A DNA stretch of 55,000 nucleotides from Deinococcus metallilatus. GTDB taxonomy: Bacteria > Deinococcota > Deinococci > Deinococcales > Deinococcaceae. The notes beneath the pieces are model-generated. The model was not told where the DNA came from. It saw only the letters and a list, made by a program, of their open reading frames with translations, and searched no databases. The stretch's first letter is position 1, and each line of letters begins with the position of its first letter. The position numbers were made by a program, and so were the translations under genes. Below, piece after piece: positions 1 to 16,385 of this stretch. Where the stretch lies: the NCBI RefSeq assembly GCF_004758605.1, contig NZ_CP038512.1, positions 545,001-600,000 of the forward strand. Reading direction: 5' to 3'.

Positions 1-394
<394 letters not shown>

Positions 395-410
395 GTCGGG
401 GGCTACTGTA

Positions 411-506
411 GCGCGGGAAGGGCGTGTGGCTCGTGGCTTGTAGCGTGTGGACAAGCCCCAGCTTTTGCCCTGGCCCAGGCTCAAGCCTCTACAGGCCACA
501 TGCCCC
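411..506. repeat. Interspersed GTGGCTTGT-type repeat, copy 1
   Basis: Non-coding DNA between two genes contains GTGTGGCTCGTGGCTTGTAG, followed after about 45 bases by a degenerate inverted form (TCTACAGGCCACATG). The same words recur at 1274-1382. The arms can pair into a long imperfect hairpin, as in small extragenic repeats of Deinococcus genomes. Confidence 0.5.
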
Positions 507-512
507 AAGCTC

Positions 513-1265
<753 letters not shown>

Positions 1266-1273
1266 GGAGAGAG

Positions 1274-1382
1274 GATAGGGCTTGTGGCCTGTCGCTCGTG
1301 GCTTGTGGAGAAAAAGAAAAGCGGCTGAAGTGGAGGCCGAAGCTTCTCTACAAGCCACAGGCCACGCGCCACACGCCCCTCA
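1274..1382. repeat. Interspersed GTGGCTTGT-type repeat, copy 2
   Basis: Left arm GTGGCCTGTCGCTCGTGGCT and right arm ACAAGCCACAGGCCACGCG are inverted copies separated by about 45 bases of purine-rich DNA. The block occupies the whole gap between the deacetylase start and the DUF4870 stop. It shares words and layout with 411-506. Confidence 0.55.
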
Positions 1383-1883
1383 CCGAACAAACCGGAGGCT
1401 CAGCGGATACCGGTACGCCCGCCCCTGGCTCACCCGGATCACGGCCAGCAGCATCACCACCAGCGGAAAGGCCCACAGCACCAGGCTGGCCGGAATGAAG
1501 AAGGCGAAGAAGGCGGCCAGCGAGCCGAAGAAAGCGAAGGCACCCAGGTTGGGGGACCCCGCCGCCGCGCCGAAGGCCCCGCCGATCAACCCCAGGCTGA
1601 AGAGGGCGAGGAACAGCAGGCCCACCAGAACCGAGTACAGCCACACGCTGAGCTGGAAATTCAGCGCCTCCTTGCCCTGGTCGTCGAGCACCGGGGCGCG
1701 GTCGCGGTACGCCAGCCAGGCGGCCAGCGGCCCCAGCACGTTCCCCAGGCCAGGCAGCACCAGCCCCAGCAGCGGCGAGAGGTGAATCACCAGCGCGGGC
1801 GTCCGCTCCGGCTCGGGGATGAAGCGCGGATCGGCCATCTGGGCCGGGGGGTGGCCGGAGAAGTGGGGTTCCGGGCGGCTCAT
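1380..1883 (-). CDS. DUF4870 domain membrane protein
   Basis: The 167-residue protein matches the DUF4870 (Tic20-like) pattern: an N-terminal hydrophobic stretch around P-A-L-V-I-H-L-S-P-L-L-G, the conserved D-x-Q-G-K-E-A-L-N-F-Q motif near residue 75, then two strongly hydrophobic segments (VWLYSVLVGLLFLALFSLGL and one near the C-terminus). It should be an inner-membrane protein with four membrane segments; the family has no assigned biochemical role. Start could be 1883 (MSRPEP) or 1835 (MADPRF); the longer one is given because the N-terminal proline-rich tail is usual. It is divergent from rnhA, and its first codons overlap the rnhA promoter. Confidence 0.8.
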   Translation of the reverse strand: MSRPEPHFSGHPPAQMADPRFIPEPERTPALVIHLSPLLGLVLPGLGNVLGPLAAWLAYRDRAPVLDDQGKEALNFQLSVWLYSVLVGLLFLALFSLGLIGGAFGAAAGSPNLGAFAFFGSLAAFFAFFIPASLVLWAFPLVVMLLAVIRVSQGRAYRYPLSLRFVR

Positions 1884-1884
1884 A

Positions 1885-1914
1885 TTGACAGTACGGCTCG
1901 GCCTTGCCTACAGT
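1885..1914 (+). promoter_or_regulatory. rnhA promoter
   Basis: TTGACA at 1885-1890, an 18-bp spacer, then TACAGT at 1909-1914. The predicted start of transcription is about three bases before the rnhA ATG at 1924, so the message is essentially leaderless. Confidence 0.65.
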
Positions 1915-1923
1915 TCCGGGGTT

Positions 1924-2455
<532 letters not shown>

Positions 2456-2469
<14 letters not shown>

Positions 2470-2863
2470 GGGTGCAGAGGTAACGCGGACGGCCTCCCTT
2501 CGGCGGGGCGGTCGTGACCTCGAACCCGGCGCGGCGGTAGAAGCCCACCGCATTGTCGTCCGTCTCTGCGACCAGGGGCGCGGCGTTCAGGTGGGCGGCC
2601 AGGGCACGCAGCAGCGCCCGCGCGTGCCCCCGGCCCTCCTCGCCCGCCGCAGTGCCGAGGTGCAGCACCTCCACCGCCTCCCCGTGTTGCCGGAGGCCCG
2701 CCGCGCTCACGGGTTGCCCGTCCATCACCCAGGCGAAGACGTGCCGCTCCGGGTCGCTGCGGTACTCCTCCAACGTGCGGCGGATGCGCTCCGGGTGGGG
2801 GAACATCGCGCGGGCCAGCAGCGTTTCCAGCTCGGGGGTGAGCGTCTCGGCCTCGGTCAGCAT
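2456..2863 (-). CDS. GNAT-family N-acetyltransferase
   Basis: A 135-residue single-domain acetyltransferase. The acetyl-CoA pyrophosphate loop of motif A is seen as A-G-E-E-G-R-G-H-A-R-A-L-L, followed by the usual motif B helix and N-A-V-G-F-Y-R-R-A-G-F-E near the C-terminus. The acceptor substrate cannot be told. ATG 2863 is chosen because TACCCT (2870-2875 on the complementary strand) stands six bases upstream, the leaderless layout seen for many genes here; the open frame upstream of it has no domain. It is divergent from the MFS gene and convergent with rnhA. Confidence 0.85.
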
Positions 2864-2945
2864 GGCCGCAGGGTACGGCCCGCGCCCGCTGCCCCCGCCA
2901 TCCGGCGTATGTTCCGCGCCTCCGGGGCCGCTTACGCTGACGGCA

Positions 2946-4331
2946 ATGAACGCTGCCCCTGCTGCCGCTCCCGACGCCCCACCGAACGGCTGGCGGACCT
3001 TCCTCTGGCTGTGGGGATCGCAGGCGCTGAGCGTGCTGGGGGGCGGCCTCAGCGGGTTCGCCATGAACATCTACCTCACGCAGACGCGCTTTCCGCTCGA
3101 ATCGCAGCGGGCGGAACTGGCGGCGGCGCTCTCGCTGACGGCGCTGGGGTGGACCTTCGCGGCGATCTTCGGGGCGCCGCTGGCGGGGGCGCTGGCCGAC
3201 CGCTGGGACCGCCGCCGCATCATGCTGACCTGCGACCTGCTGGGGGCGCTGCTGCTGGCGGGCGGCGTGGCGCTGGTGACGCTGACCACCCCCCCGGTCT
3301 GGGCACTGGTGGCCTACACGGCGGCGCTGGGCCTGGTCGGCACCTTTCACGGGTCGGCCTTCGACACGAGCTACGGGCTGCTGGTGCCCCGAGCGCAACT
3401 GCCGCGCGCCAACGGGATGATGCAGACCATCTGGAGCCTCTCGGGCCTGCTGAGTCCCGCGCTGGCCGCGCTGCTGATCGGCCTCCCGGCGCTCGCGCGT
3501 TCCGGCGGGGGTCCGGCCTGGCTGGCGGGCATCCGGGACGGCGTACCGCTGGCCTTTGCCATCGACGGGGCAACGTTCCTGCTGGCGGCGCTGGTGATCT
3601 GGCGGCTGCGGATTCCCTCGCCGCCGCGCCGGGAAGCTGGCCCGCGGCCCAGTCTGGGGCAGGACATGCGCTTCGGGTGGAAGTTCATCTTCTCGCGCCC
3701 GCCGCTGCTGCATCTGTTGCTGACCTTTGCCGCCGTCAATCTCCTCACGAGTGGCGTGGGTGTGCTGCATCCCCTGCTGGTGCGGTTCGCGCTGGTGCCG
3801 AACGAGGGGGCCGGTGGCCTCTCGCAGGAAGCGGCGCTGGCGACCCTCTGGACGGCGATGAGCGCGGGGGGTCTGGCGGGCGGCCTGCTGGTCAGCGCGT
3901 GGGGCGGCCTGAAGCGGCGACGGGTGCTGGGCGTGCTGGTGCCGATGGTGCTGGCGGGGACGGCACAGGCGGCCAGCGGCGCGCTGGGGCATCTGGGCCT
4001 GCTGGTGCCCGTCTGTATCGCTGTCGCCTGTTTCGGGGTGATGACGCCGATCATGAACGCGCACTCGCAGGCGATCTGGCAGTCGCAGGTGCCGCCCGAC
4101 ATGCAGGGGCGGGTCTTCAGCGTGCGCCGCCTGATCGCGCAGTTCACCGCGCCGGTCAGTACCGCGCTGGCGGGCCTGCTCGCCGCCCGGTATGCGCCGG
4201 GCAGCATCCTGCTGTGGGCGGGGCTGCTGATGGGGCTGGTCGCGGGGGCGCAACTGCTGAACCCGGTCATCCGCCGCGTGGAAACGCCGCTGACCCCCGC
4301 CCCAGTCGCGCAGGCCGGGATGGGGGACTGA
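2946..4331 (+). CDS. MFS transporter (first of tandem pair)
   Basis: The 461-residue protein has about twelve hydrophobic helices. The loop 2-3 signature of the major facilitator superfamily is G-A-L-A-D-R-W-D-R-R-R-I-M, and there is a matching basic loop W-G-G-L-K-R-R-R-V-L in the second half. The sequence resembles the DHA3/enterobactin-exporter-like group with the central D-x-x-x-x-L-P-R-A-N-G-M-M-Q-T motif. Substrate is unknown; the group includes drug and siderophore exporters. TACGCT lies seven bases before the ATG. The next gene (4484) is a clear paralogue with the same motifs in the same order. Confidence 0.85.
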   Translation: MNAAPAAAPDAPPNGWRTFLWLWGSQALSVLGGGLSGFAMNIYLTQTRFPLESQRAELAAALSLTALGWTFAAIFGAPLAGALADRWDRRRIMLTCDLLGALLLAGGVALVTLTTPPVWALVAYTAALGLVGTFHGSAFDTSYGLLVPRAQLPRANGMMQTIWSLSGLLSPALAALLIGLPALARSGGGPAWLAGIRDGVPLAFAIDGATFLLAALVIWRLRIPSPPRREAGPRPSLGQDMRFGWKFIFSRPPLLHLLLTFAAVNLLTSGVGVLHPLLVRFALVPNEGAGGLSQEAALATLWTAMSAGGLAGGLLVSAWGGLKRRRVLGVLVPMVLAGTAQAASGALGHLGLLVPVCIAVACFGVMTPIMNAHSQAIWQSQVPPDMQGRVFSVRRLIAQFTAPVSTALAGLLAARYAPGSILLWAGLLMGLVAGAQLLNPVIRRVETPLTPAPVAQAGMGD

Positions 4332-4483
4332 GCAGCTTTCCGGTCCGGGACGGAGAGTTCCCGTGATCAAGCTCGGGATGAGGAGGACGTTTCGGTGCTC
4401 TTCGCCAAGGGCGGAACCCGGAGGCCCGGCCTTGCTGATTTGCGTCCGCACGATCACACCACCCGTTTTAGACTGCCCTGTCT

Positions 4484-5851
<1,368 letters not shown>

Positions 5852-5873
5852 GTGGAGGAGTTGTGAGGTCCGT

Positions 5874-6200
5874 ATGGCTTACGCGATGTTAAATACGGCG
5901 AGAATCCATGACTGGTCGAGCTTCCACAACGTATGTGCCGAGGTCTTTGGCTTTCCCGACTTCTATGGTCGGAACATGGATGCCTGGATTGATTGCCTCA
6001 CCTATCTGGATGAGGACGACGGGATGTCCCGGTTTGTACTCGGAGAGGGAGAACACCTTTTTATTCTCGTGCCGGATTTTAAGGAGTTTTCGGCGCGAGT
6101 ACCGGAAATCGCCTATGCTTTCTTGGATTGCTCATCCTTTGTGAACAAGCGTTATCTTGAGGCAAAGCGGATGCCGCGCCTCGCTCTCGTCTTGCAGTGA
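5874..6200 (+). CDS. Barstar-family protein (orphan RNase inhibitor)
   Basis: The 108-residue protein has the barstar fold signature: F-P-D-F-Y-G-R-N-M-D-A-W-I-D-C-L-T-Y-L, followed by an acidic stretch (D-E-D-D). Barstar binds and blocks the secreted RNase barnase through such an acidic helix. No barnase-like gene lies within several kilobases. Base composition is visibly lower in GC than that of its neighbours, which suggests transfer. ATG 5874 is chosen; an earlier in-frame GTG at 5841 lies inside the MFS gene. It may act as immunity against RNase toxins of competitors (inference). Confidence 0.7.
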   Translation: MAYAMLNTARIHDWSSFHNVCAEVFGFPDFYGRNMDAWIDCLTYLDEDDGMSRFVLGEGEHLFILVPDFKEFSARVPEIAYAFLDCSSFVNKRYLEAKRMPRLALVLQ

Positions 6201-6279
6201 AGGAGAGCATTTCACAGGAACGGGACAACAAGAAGTGGTCAGTGGGGCGTCCCTCCACTGACCACTTCCCACTCACCCC

Positions 6280-7725
<1,446 letters not shown>

Positions 7726-7844
7726 GCAAATCACCTGTCCGGGGCCAGTGTAAGGGAAGCCGGACAGGTGGGGACGGCGGGCCGGTGATCCCGCATTGAA
7801 CAGCCGGTGTCCCGGTTTAGAGCCTTTGTCGTCAAGATGAGTTT

Positions 7845-7905
7845 GTTTTTGACCCTCTTCCACCAGGGGAGAGGGCCTTGCGAAGCAAGGGGTGAGGGGT
7901 CTTAC
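7845..7905. repeat. Extragenic palindromic repeat, lgt 3' side
   Basis: On the complementary strand this reads GACCCCTCACCCC, a small hairpin (TTGCTTCGCAAGG), then CCCTCTCCCCTGG and AGAGGGTCAAAAA. The same order of words occurs in the opposite orientation at 8939-9020, so two copies flank lgt. The terminal hairpin with a T/A tract may also end transcription. Confidence 0.6.
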
Positions 7906-7969
7906 AGACGAGCGGGGCGGCGCACACGCTTCCCCGTGTCTGCCGCCCCGCCTTGATCTGGTGCCCGGT

Positions 7970-8905
<936 letters not shown>

Positions 8906-8938
8906 AAGTCCTGCGTAGTCTAGCCGGGTTGCGGCCCA

Positions 8939-9020
8939 AGGACCCCTCACCCCCTGGCTACGCCAGGCCCCTCTGCTTCGCAGCTTTGCAAGTCTCCCCA
9001 GGGAGAGGGGTCAAAAAAAA
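8939..9020. repeat. Extragenic palindromic repeat, lgt 5' side
   Basis: Reads GACCCCTCACCCC, hairpin CTGGCTACGCCAGG, a second hairpin around CTGCTTCGCAG, then TCTCCCCAGGGAGAGGGGTC and eight A. It is the inverted partner of 7845-7905 with an extra small hairpin. Confidence 0.6.
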
Positions 9021-9041
9021 GCCCTCTCCTGGGGAGAGGGT
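9014..9041 (-). terminator. Terminator of tatA-tatC
   Basis: On the minus strand CCCTCTCC, loop CCA, GGAGAGGG form an eight-bp stem directly followed by C and eight T (9021-9014). It lies 20 bases after the tatC stop codon. Confidence 0.8.
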
Positions 9042-9060
9042 TGGGTGAGGAGTCTTTCCC

Positions 9061-9831
<771 letters not shown>

Positions 9832-9844
9832 GCTGGCGCCGCCT

Positions 9845-10114
9845 TTACGCGCGGTGGTCGCGCTCGGTGACGGTTTCCACCACGCGCCCGTCCGCCGTCC
9901 GGGTGACTTCGGTGGTCACGGGCGTGCCCGTCACCGGGTCGAGGGGGCGGGCCTGCACGTCCGTCACGGGCGGGACGACCGGCTCACGCATTTCCTTCTT
10001 GTATTCCTTGATGCCCTGCCCCAGCCCCTTGCCGAGTTCGGGCAGCTTGCGTGCCCCGAAGACCAGGGCGATGACGACGATGATCAGGATGATTTCGAGC
10101 GGTCCGAGCGACAT
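9845..10114 (-). CDS. tatA: Sec-independent protein translocase TatA
   Basis: An 89-residue protein with one membrane helix (L-E-I-I-L-I-I-V-V-I-A-L-V), the hinge F-G-A-R-K-L-P-E-L-G-K-G-L-G, an amphipathic helix (G-I-K-E-Y-K-K-E-M) and a soluble proline- and threonine-rich tail. These are the standard TatA features; the protein forms the pore with TatC. ATG 10114 has AAGGAGG about seven bases upstream. The open frame continues upstream but without homology. Confidence 0.93.
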   Translation of the reverse strand: MSLGPLEIILIIVVIALVFGARKLPELGKGLGQGIKEYKKEMREPVVPPVTDVQARPLDPVTGTPVTTEVTRTADGRVVETVTERDHRA

Positions 10115-10286
10115 AGGGTTCCTCCTTGGGGGGTCCGTCCGGTGGGGGCACCGTGGCGGGTCTGCGGTCTTCAGCGTAGCGCCGAAGGATGAAGAGGACA
10201 GGTGCCTCCTCACACCCCGGGTGGCTACCTTGCTTCTATGCGGGCGCCGTCCCTTCGGATCAGCCGTTCCCCCCACCGTTTCTTAA

Positions 10287-11024
<738 letters not shown>

Positions 11025-11141
11025 GGCGTAGGGTAACAGGCAGAGGGCCGCGGGCAGGAACGGGCAGGCGCAACTCTCCCGCCAGGGATGACCGTGACTG
11101 GAAGCGCCGACAGCCTGCGCCCGGGCCGTTACCATGCCCGT

Positions 11142-11642
11142 ATGAACGTGCCGCGTGTCGCCGTCACCCTGATCGCGGGCCTGAGTGCTGGCCTGATCGC
11201 CTACAGCGCGTTTTATGTGCGTGGGGACACCGGAGGGGTGATGCAGTACCTGCGCGAGCGGGGCGACGTGCGTGACCTGGCGGCCAGCGGGGCGGGTGCG
11301 GCGCAGGTGGAGGCGGCGCGCCGCAACCTTGCGGCCCTGGGGGCGCAGATTGCCGACCCCGACTTCGCGCTGCGGATGTTGCCCGCCGCGCTGCTGGTCG
11401 GGCTGCTGGTGGCGGGGCTGGTGTGGTGGGCGTTCGGGTCGCGGGCCGGGCGCGCGGGGCGGGGGGACGTGCAGGAACGGATGGTGTTGCGCCTGGCCTA
11501 CCGCAAGGGCGGACGCTTCACGCTGGGGGACCTGCAAACCGCCTCGCCGCTCTCGGAGGAGCAGGCCCGGACGGTGACGCGCCGGATGCTGGACGCGGGC
11601 CGCCTCGCCCGGGAGGGTGACACCTTCCGGCTGGTGCGGTGA
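11142..11642 (+). CDS. Membrane protein with C-terminal winged-helix-like domain
   Basis: A 166-residue protein of unknown function. Residues about 5-25 (V-T-L-I-A-G-L-S-A-G-L-I-A-Y) and 78-98 (L-L-V-G-L-L-V-A-G-L-V-W-W) are membrane segments, with an alanine-rich predicted helix between. The last 55 residues (R-M-V-L-R-L-A-Y-R-K-G-G-R-F-T-L-G-D-L ... L-S-E-E-Q-A-R-T-V-T-R-R-M) read like a winged helix-turn-helix. TACCAT lies exactly six bases before ATG 11142, fixing the start as leaderless. Its stop overlaps the GTG start region of the next gene, so the two are an operon. Confidence 0.6.
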   Translation: MNVPRVAVTLIAGLSAGLIAYSAFYVRGDTGGVMQYLRERGDVRDLAASGAGAAQVEAARRNLAALGAQIADPDFALRMLPAALLVGLLVAGLVWWAFGSRAGRAGRGDVQERMVLRLAYRKGGRFTLGDLQTASPLSEEQARTVTRRMLDAGRLAREGDTFRLVR

Positions 11643-12032
<390 letters not shown>

Positions 12033-12054
12033 GGGGGGTGGGCAGGGCATCTTG

Positions 12055-12310
12055 TAGCGAGTTGCCCCCAGCCCCCCTACCCCCGCCGGGGGCAGGGGGG
12101 AGCGGCGCTGCGCTGGGCAAGAGAGGTTCCTTGAGGCGGCGGGGCTGTGTTGGCCGTTGACGTGTCCGGCCTCGACGCCATGTCCGTTGACCTGGAAGGC
12201 CTCGGGCCTGCGGCCCGAACGGCTCGGCTGCCTGGAATGTGGAGCGGGAAGGCAGGTGTGGGCCGTCTGCTCCAGAGTTTGAAAAGAAAAAAGAAGGAAG
12301 GTTCTGCTTT
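12055..12310. repeat. Composite extragenic repeat, copy 1
   Basis: This gap contains, in order: CCCCCGCCGGGGGCAGGGGG, GCGCTGCGCTGGGCAAGAG, a GGCGGGG block, CGGGCCTGCGGCCCGAA, GGCTCGGCTGCC, and CTCCAGAGTTTGAAAAGAAA. The same words in the same order recur at 27915-28145. Several are palindromic. Short open frames over it are composition artefacts. Confidence 0.6.
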
Positions 12311-12334
12311 TGCGGGAGGGCTGAAGGTGTTGGT

Positions 12335-12886
12335 TCAGGACTTCATCTCGCTCAGCCAGGGCCAGCGTTGGCGGTAATCGGCTACCTTGGCGGCGTAGAG
12401 GGTGGGGGTGTGGTTGCGGGGGTTGGGGCGGAGGCGGCCTGCGGCGAGGTCGGCCAGGCCGGAGGGGGCGTACAGCTCGCCTCGCTCGTCCACGCCGACG
12501 CAGGTGCATTCCACCAGAAATTGCTCGATGCCCTCGCGGGTGCTGTGCAGGGGGGGGCGGGTCAGGCCGTGTTTCTGTGGGAACCACAGGTGGACGCGCG
12601 CCTGGTTGCGGACCTCAATGCGGGCCTCAAGGTCGGCAAAGAGGGTGTCGGCGCGGCGGATCACGGCGTCTTCGGCCTCGTAGCTGGTGTCGGCGTCCCA
12701 GTAGAACAGGTCGTAGTCACGGATGTGCGCTTCCGGCGATTGTCCGCTCCGCACGTTCCACACGGTCCCGAACAGTGCCCCGGCGACCAGATACGCCTGC
12801 GGGGCCTCCAGTTCCGCGAGGCGGTCGAGAATCGCGGCGTTCACGGGGTTCAGGCGGATGATGTGCAGGAACTCGGCCTCGGTCAT
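12335..12886 (-). CDS. Nucleotidyltransferase-family protein (DUF925-like)
   Basis: A 183-residue protein of the nucleotidyltransferase-like family once called DUF925. The core is [12 protein letters not shown], whose two aspartates fit the D-x-D metal pair of a nucleotidyltransferase fold, and [15 protein letters not shown] follows downstream. The family consists of stand-alone proteins of about 180-200 residues with unknown targets. The C-terminal Y-R-Q-R-W-P-W-L is typical of the family. A TAGGGT box lies eight bases before the ATG. Confidence 0.75.
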   Translation of the reverse strand: MTEAEFLHIIRLNPVNAAILDRLAELEAPQAYLVAGALFGTVWNVRSGQSPEAHIRDYDLFYWDADTSYEAEDAVIRRADTLFADLEARIEVRNQARVHLWFPQKHGLTRPPLHSTREGIEQFLVECTCVGVDERGELYAPSGLADLAAGRLRPNPRNHTPTLYAAKVADYRQRWPWLSEMKS

Positions 12887-12986
12887 GTGGCCCCACCCTA
12901 TCCCGTGCCCGCTGCTGGCCGAAGTCGTTTTCCATCACGGCGTCCGTCCCGTTTCTGGGAGCGGTCCCGGCCCCTATGCTGGACCC

Positions 12987-13613
12987 ATGACCCCGGCCAC
13001 CCTCGACCATCTGGTGATCGCCGCCCGCACGCTCGCAGAGGGCCGCAGGTGGCTGGAAGGCCGCCTGGGCGTCACGATGCAGCCCGGGGGGGAACATACC
13101 CGCTTCGGCACCCATAACGCGCTGCTCTCGCTCGGCCCCGGCGCGTATCTGGAAGTGATCGCGGTGAATCCGCAGGCTCCCGCTCCCGACCGCCCGCGCT
13201 GGTTCGGCCTCGATACACCCGAGTTGCGCGAGCGGCTGGAGGATGGGCCACGGCTGATCCACTGGGTCGCGCGGGTGCCTGGGCTGGCTGGCCTCGACCT
13301 CGCGCCCTTTGGTGAGGCCCTGGACCTGTCGCGCGGCGAGAACCGCTGGACGCTGACCGTTCCGGTGGACGGCGCCCTGCCGGGGGGCGGCGTCTGGCCC
13401 AGCCTGATCACCTGGCACACGCCGCCCCCGCCCGCACGCCTGCCCGACGCCGGAGTGCGCCTCGACAGCCTGACGCTGGGCACCCCCGACCCGGACGCCC
13501 TGCGCGCCCTGCTGAACACCCTGCATTTCGAGGGCGAGGTGGAGGTCCGCGAGGCCCCGCAGGCGGAACTGTCGGCGCTGCTGGAGACGCCAGACGGGCT
13601 GGTGACTCTGTGA
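12987..13613 (+). CDS. VOC-superfamily (glyoxalase-like) protein
   Basis: A 208-residue protein with two halves. The first holds [10 protein letters not shown] at the N-terminus and [10 protein letters not shown] near residue 55, the beta-alpha-beta-beta-beta pattern of the Glyoxalase_3-like group, giving one metal-site histidine and one glutamate. The second half is a shorter related module ([11 protein letters not shown]). Reaction unknown. TATGCT (12975-12980) is six bases upstream of ATG 12987, so the start is well supported although the frame is open above it. Confidence 0.8.
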   Translation: MTPATLDHLVIAARTLAEGRRWLEGRLGVTMQPGGEHTRFGTHNALLSLGPGAYLEVIAVNPQAPAPDRPRWFGLDTPELRERLEDGPRLIHWVARVPGLAGLDLAPFGEALDLSRGENRWTLTVPVDGALPGGGVWPSLITWHTPPPPARLPDAGVRLDSLTLGTPDPDALRALLNTLHFEGEVEVREAPQAELSALLETPDGLVTL

Positions 13614-13650
13614 TGCAGAAGGCGGACGGCCCCAGGCAGAGGGCGTGGGG

Positions 13651-14118
13651 ATGACCCGGCCACCACCTGATGAAACCTTTTACGCCAGCCCTGACGGACT
13701 GCCGGAGCGGGCGAGTGTGGGTGCGGTGGTGCTGCGCCGTGATGTAGAGGGCTGGCGAGTTGCCGTGGTCGTGGAGCCGGGCGAGGAGCGCCAGCTTCCG
13801 AAGGGGGGGCTGGAACCCGGCGAGACGCACGAGGCCGCGCTGCACCGCGAACTGCGCGAGGAGGCAGGGTTGAAGGCCGTGCGGTTGGTGGCCGACCTCG
13901 GTGTGCTGGAACGGCAGAACTACGCGCGCACCCGCTGGCAGGTCACGCGCTACTTTCTCGGCTTGACAGATGAGGTGGGGGAGACGCCGCTGGAACCGGG
14001 CTTCCGGCTGGAGTGGTGGCCTCTGGACGCCGTGCCGCCGCTGTTCTGGCCCGAGCAGTCGCGGCTGGTGGGGCGGGTCCGTCAGAATCTCGAACGGGGG
14101 GCATACGGGCTGACCTGA
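13651..14118 (+). CDS. Nudix hydrolase
   Basis: A 155-residue Nudix protein. The Nudix box reads [20 protein letters not shown], then A-G-L, a full match to G-x5-E-x7-R-E-U-x-E-E-x-G-U. Such enzymes split nucleoside diphosphates linked to another group; Deinococcus has an expanded set. The substrate cannot be read from sequence. The start is ATG 13651; a GTG two codons upstream is also possible. The gene overlaps the convergent rhomboid gene by 37 bases. Confidence 0.92.
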   Translation: MTRPPPDETFYASPDGLPERASVGAVVLRRDVEGWRVAVVVEPGEERQLPKGGLEPGETHEAALHRELREEAGLKAVRLVADLGVLERQNYARTRWQVTRYFLGLTDEVGETPLEPGFRLEWWPLDAVPPLFWPEQSRLVGRVRQNLERGAYGLT

Positions 14119-14723
14119 CCCGCACGCGGCGGGCGCTTTCGGTGCAGCAGCGCCGCCGCGACGAGGCCCGCCACGAAGCCGAACAGGTGCGATTCCCAGG
14201 AGATGATGGGGTTGGTCGGCAGCACGCCCCACAGTGCCCCGCCATACAGGAAGAGGGCCAGGACTGCCACGGCGATGGCGGCAGGCGTCCTTTCCCACCA
14301 CCCCACGCCGAGCAGGTAGGCCAGGTACCCGAACACCAGTTCGCTGGCCCCCAGATGCACGCTGTTCCCGCGCCCCAGCAGCCACACCAGCAGGCCGCCC
14401 ACCACCACGATCACCAGCGTCGCCACCAGAAAGCGCCCCACGCCGCGCAGGGCGCTCATAAAGGCCAGCACCGCCAGCGGCACCGTGTTGGCGATCAGGT
14501 GCCCGAACCCCACGTGCAGAAAGGGGGCGGTCAGCACGTGGGACAGGCTGCCCGGGTCACGCGGCACGATGCCGTACTGATCCAGCGCCCCGCCGAACGC
14601 GAACTGATCGGTCAACTCCTGCACCCACTCCCCGCCCACCAGCAGCAGCGCCAGCAATGCCGCCAGCCCCACGGGCGAACGCCTGCGCGGGGGCCGGGGC
14701 GGAAGGGGAGGAGGCGACCTCAT
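14082..14723 (-). CDS. Rhomboid-family intramembrane serine protease
   Basis: A 213-residue protein with six hydrophobic segments. The loop between helices carries [11 protein letters not shown], the rhomboid H-x4-H-x3-N-type motif; the serine motif is G-A-S-E-L-V-F-G; the second catalytic residue is H in S-W-E-S-H-L-F-G-F. The motif is usually G-x-S-G, so glutamate after the serine is unusual though the catalytic pair is intact. A proline- and arginine-rich cytoplasmic tail precedes the first helix. The start MRSPPP (14723) is preferred over 14741. Confidence 0.87.
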   Translation of the reverse strand: MRSPPPLPPRPPRRRSPVGLAALLALLLVGGEWVQELTDQFAFGGALDQYGIVPRDPGSLSHVLTAPFLHVGFGHLIANTVPLAVLAFMSALRGVGRFLVATLVIVVVGGLLVWLLGRGNSVHLGASELVFGYLAYLLGVGWWERTPAAIAVAVLALFLYGGALWGVLPTNPIISWESHLFGFVAGLVAAALLHRKRPPRAGQVSPYAPRSRF

Positions 14724-14750
14724 CCCCCCAGTGTGCCCCAAAAGTGAGAA

Positions 14751-14777
14751 GGCGACCGGGGAAATGTTCCGGTCGCC
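14751..14777 (-). terminator. Terminator of asd
   Basis: Nine-bp perfect stem GGCGACCGG / CCGGTCGCC with a nine-base loop, followed on the minus strand by TTCTCACTTTT. It lies just after the asd stop codon at 14796. Confidence 0.75.
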
Positions 14778-14795
14778 CCCGGCTCTCTGCCCCCC

Positions 14796-15815
<1,020 letters not shown>

Positions 15816-15830
15816 CTTCTGTGCCTCCTC

Positions 15831-15909
15831 AAGAAAAATCCGCCACGCGGGACTTCGCGGGCGGCTGCTGACGCAAAGCCGCCCTACGGAGTGATGGTCG
15901 TGTGGCGGC
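15831..15909 (-). promoter_or_regulatory. asd transcription attenuator (three alternative hairpins)
   Basis: Four RNA segments, in transcription order: 1 at 15909-15904 (GCCGCC), 2 at 15884-15877 (GGGCGGCU), 3 at 15866-15856, 4 at 15849-15840. Segments 1 and 2 pair over six GC pairs, 2 and 3 over eight perfect pairs, and 3 and 4 over nine pairs with one bulged base, followed by ATTTTTCTT (15839-15831), an intrinsic terminator. Pairs 2:3 and 3:4 share 15864-15859 and exclude each other. Segment 1 lies in the first codons of the leader ORF and segment 2 starts at its stop codon, so a ribosome at the stop would cover segment 2 and allow termination, while one stalled at the Thr/Ile codons would free 2 to pair with 3. 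The asd ribosome site follows at once. Confidence 0.8.
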
Positions 15910-15913
15910 GCAT
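15884..15913 (-). CDS. asd leader peptide, MRRHTTITP
   Basis: The nine-codon ORF ATG-CGC-CGC-CAC-ACG-ACC-ATC-ACT-CCG-TAG has the run Thr-Thr-Ile-Thr just before its end. There is no room for a ribosome site: the A of the ATG is the predicted first base of the transcript, so translation would be leaderless, as is common in Deinococcus. The Thr/Ile content parallels the thr operon leader peptide of enterobacteria. The frame is in phase with a longer open frame from 16336 that has no support. Confidence 0.75.
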   Translation of the reverse strand: MRRHTTITP

Positions 15914-15919
15914 GGGGGC

Positions 15920-15948
15920 AAGGTATCCCCCCGGCGCCGGGGGGTCAA
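15920..15948 (-). promoter_or_regulatory. asd operon promoter
   Basis: On the minus strand: TTGACC (15948-15943), a 17-bp spacer, TACCTT (15925-15920), six bases, then the leader ATG at 15913. The spacer is almost wholly an 18-bp perfect palindrome, CCCCCCGGCGCCGGGGGG (15927-15944). Confidence 0.75.
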
Positions 15949-15969
15949 GGGGGCGGGCTAGGGAAGCGT

Positions 15970-16278
<309 letters not shown>

Positions 16279-16287
16279 CGGGCCGGA

Positions 16288-16327
<40 letters not shown>

Positions 16328-16385
16328 GTTCAGCATAGCGCGCGCTGGCTGGGGCGTGTGGAGGGCGGCTGGGCCTTTCCCGAAG

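Noticed and set aside
12147..12377. Small plus-strand frame in the gap after 12032
   Set aside because: It lies wholly in the composite repeat and overlaps the nucleotidyltransferase gene; no ribosome site.
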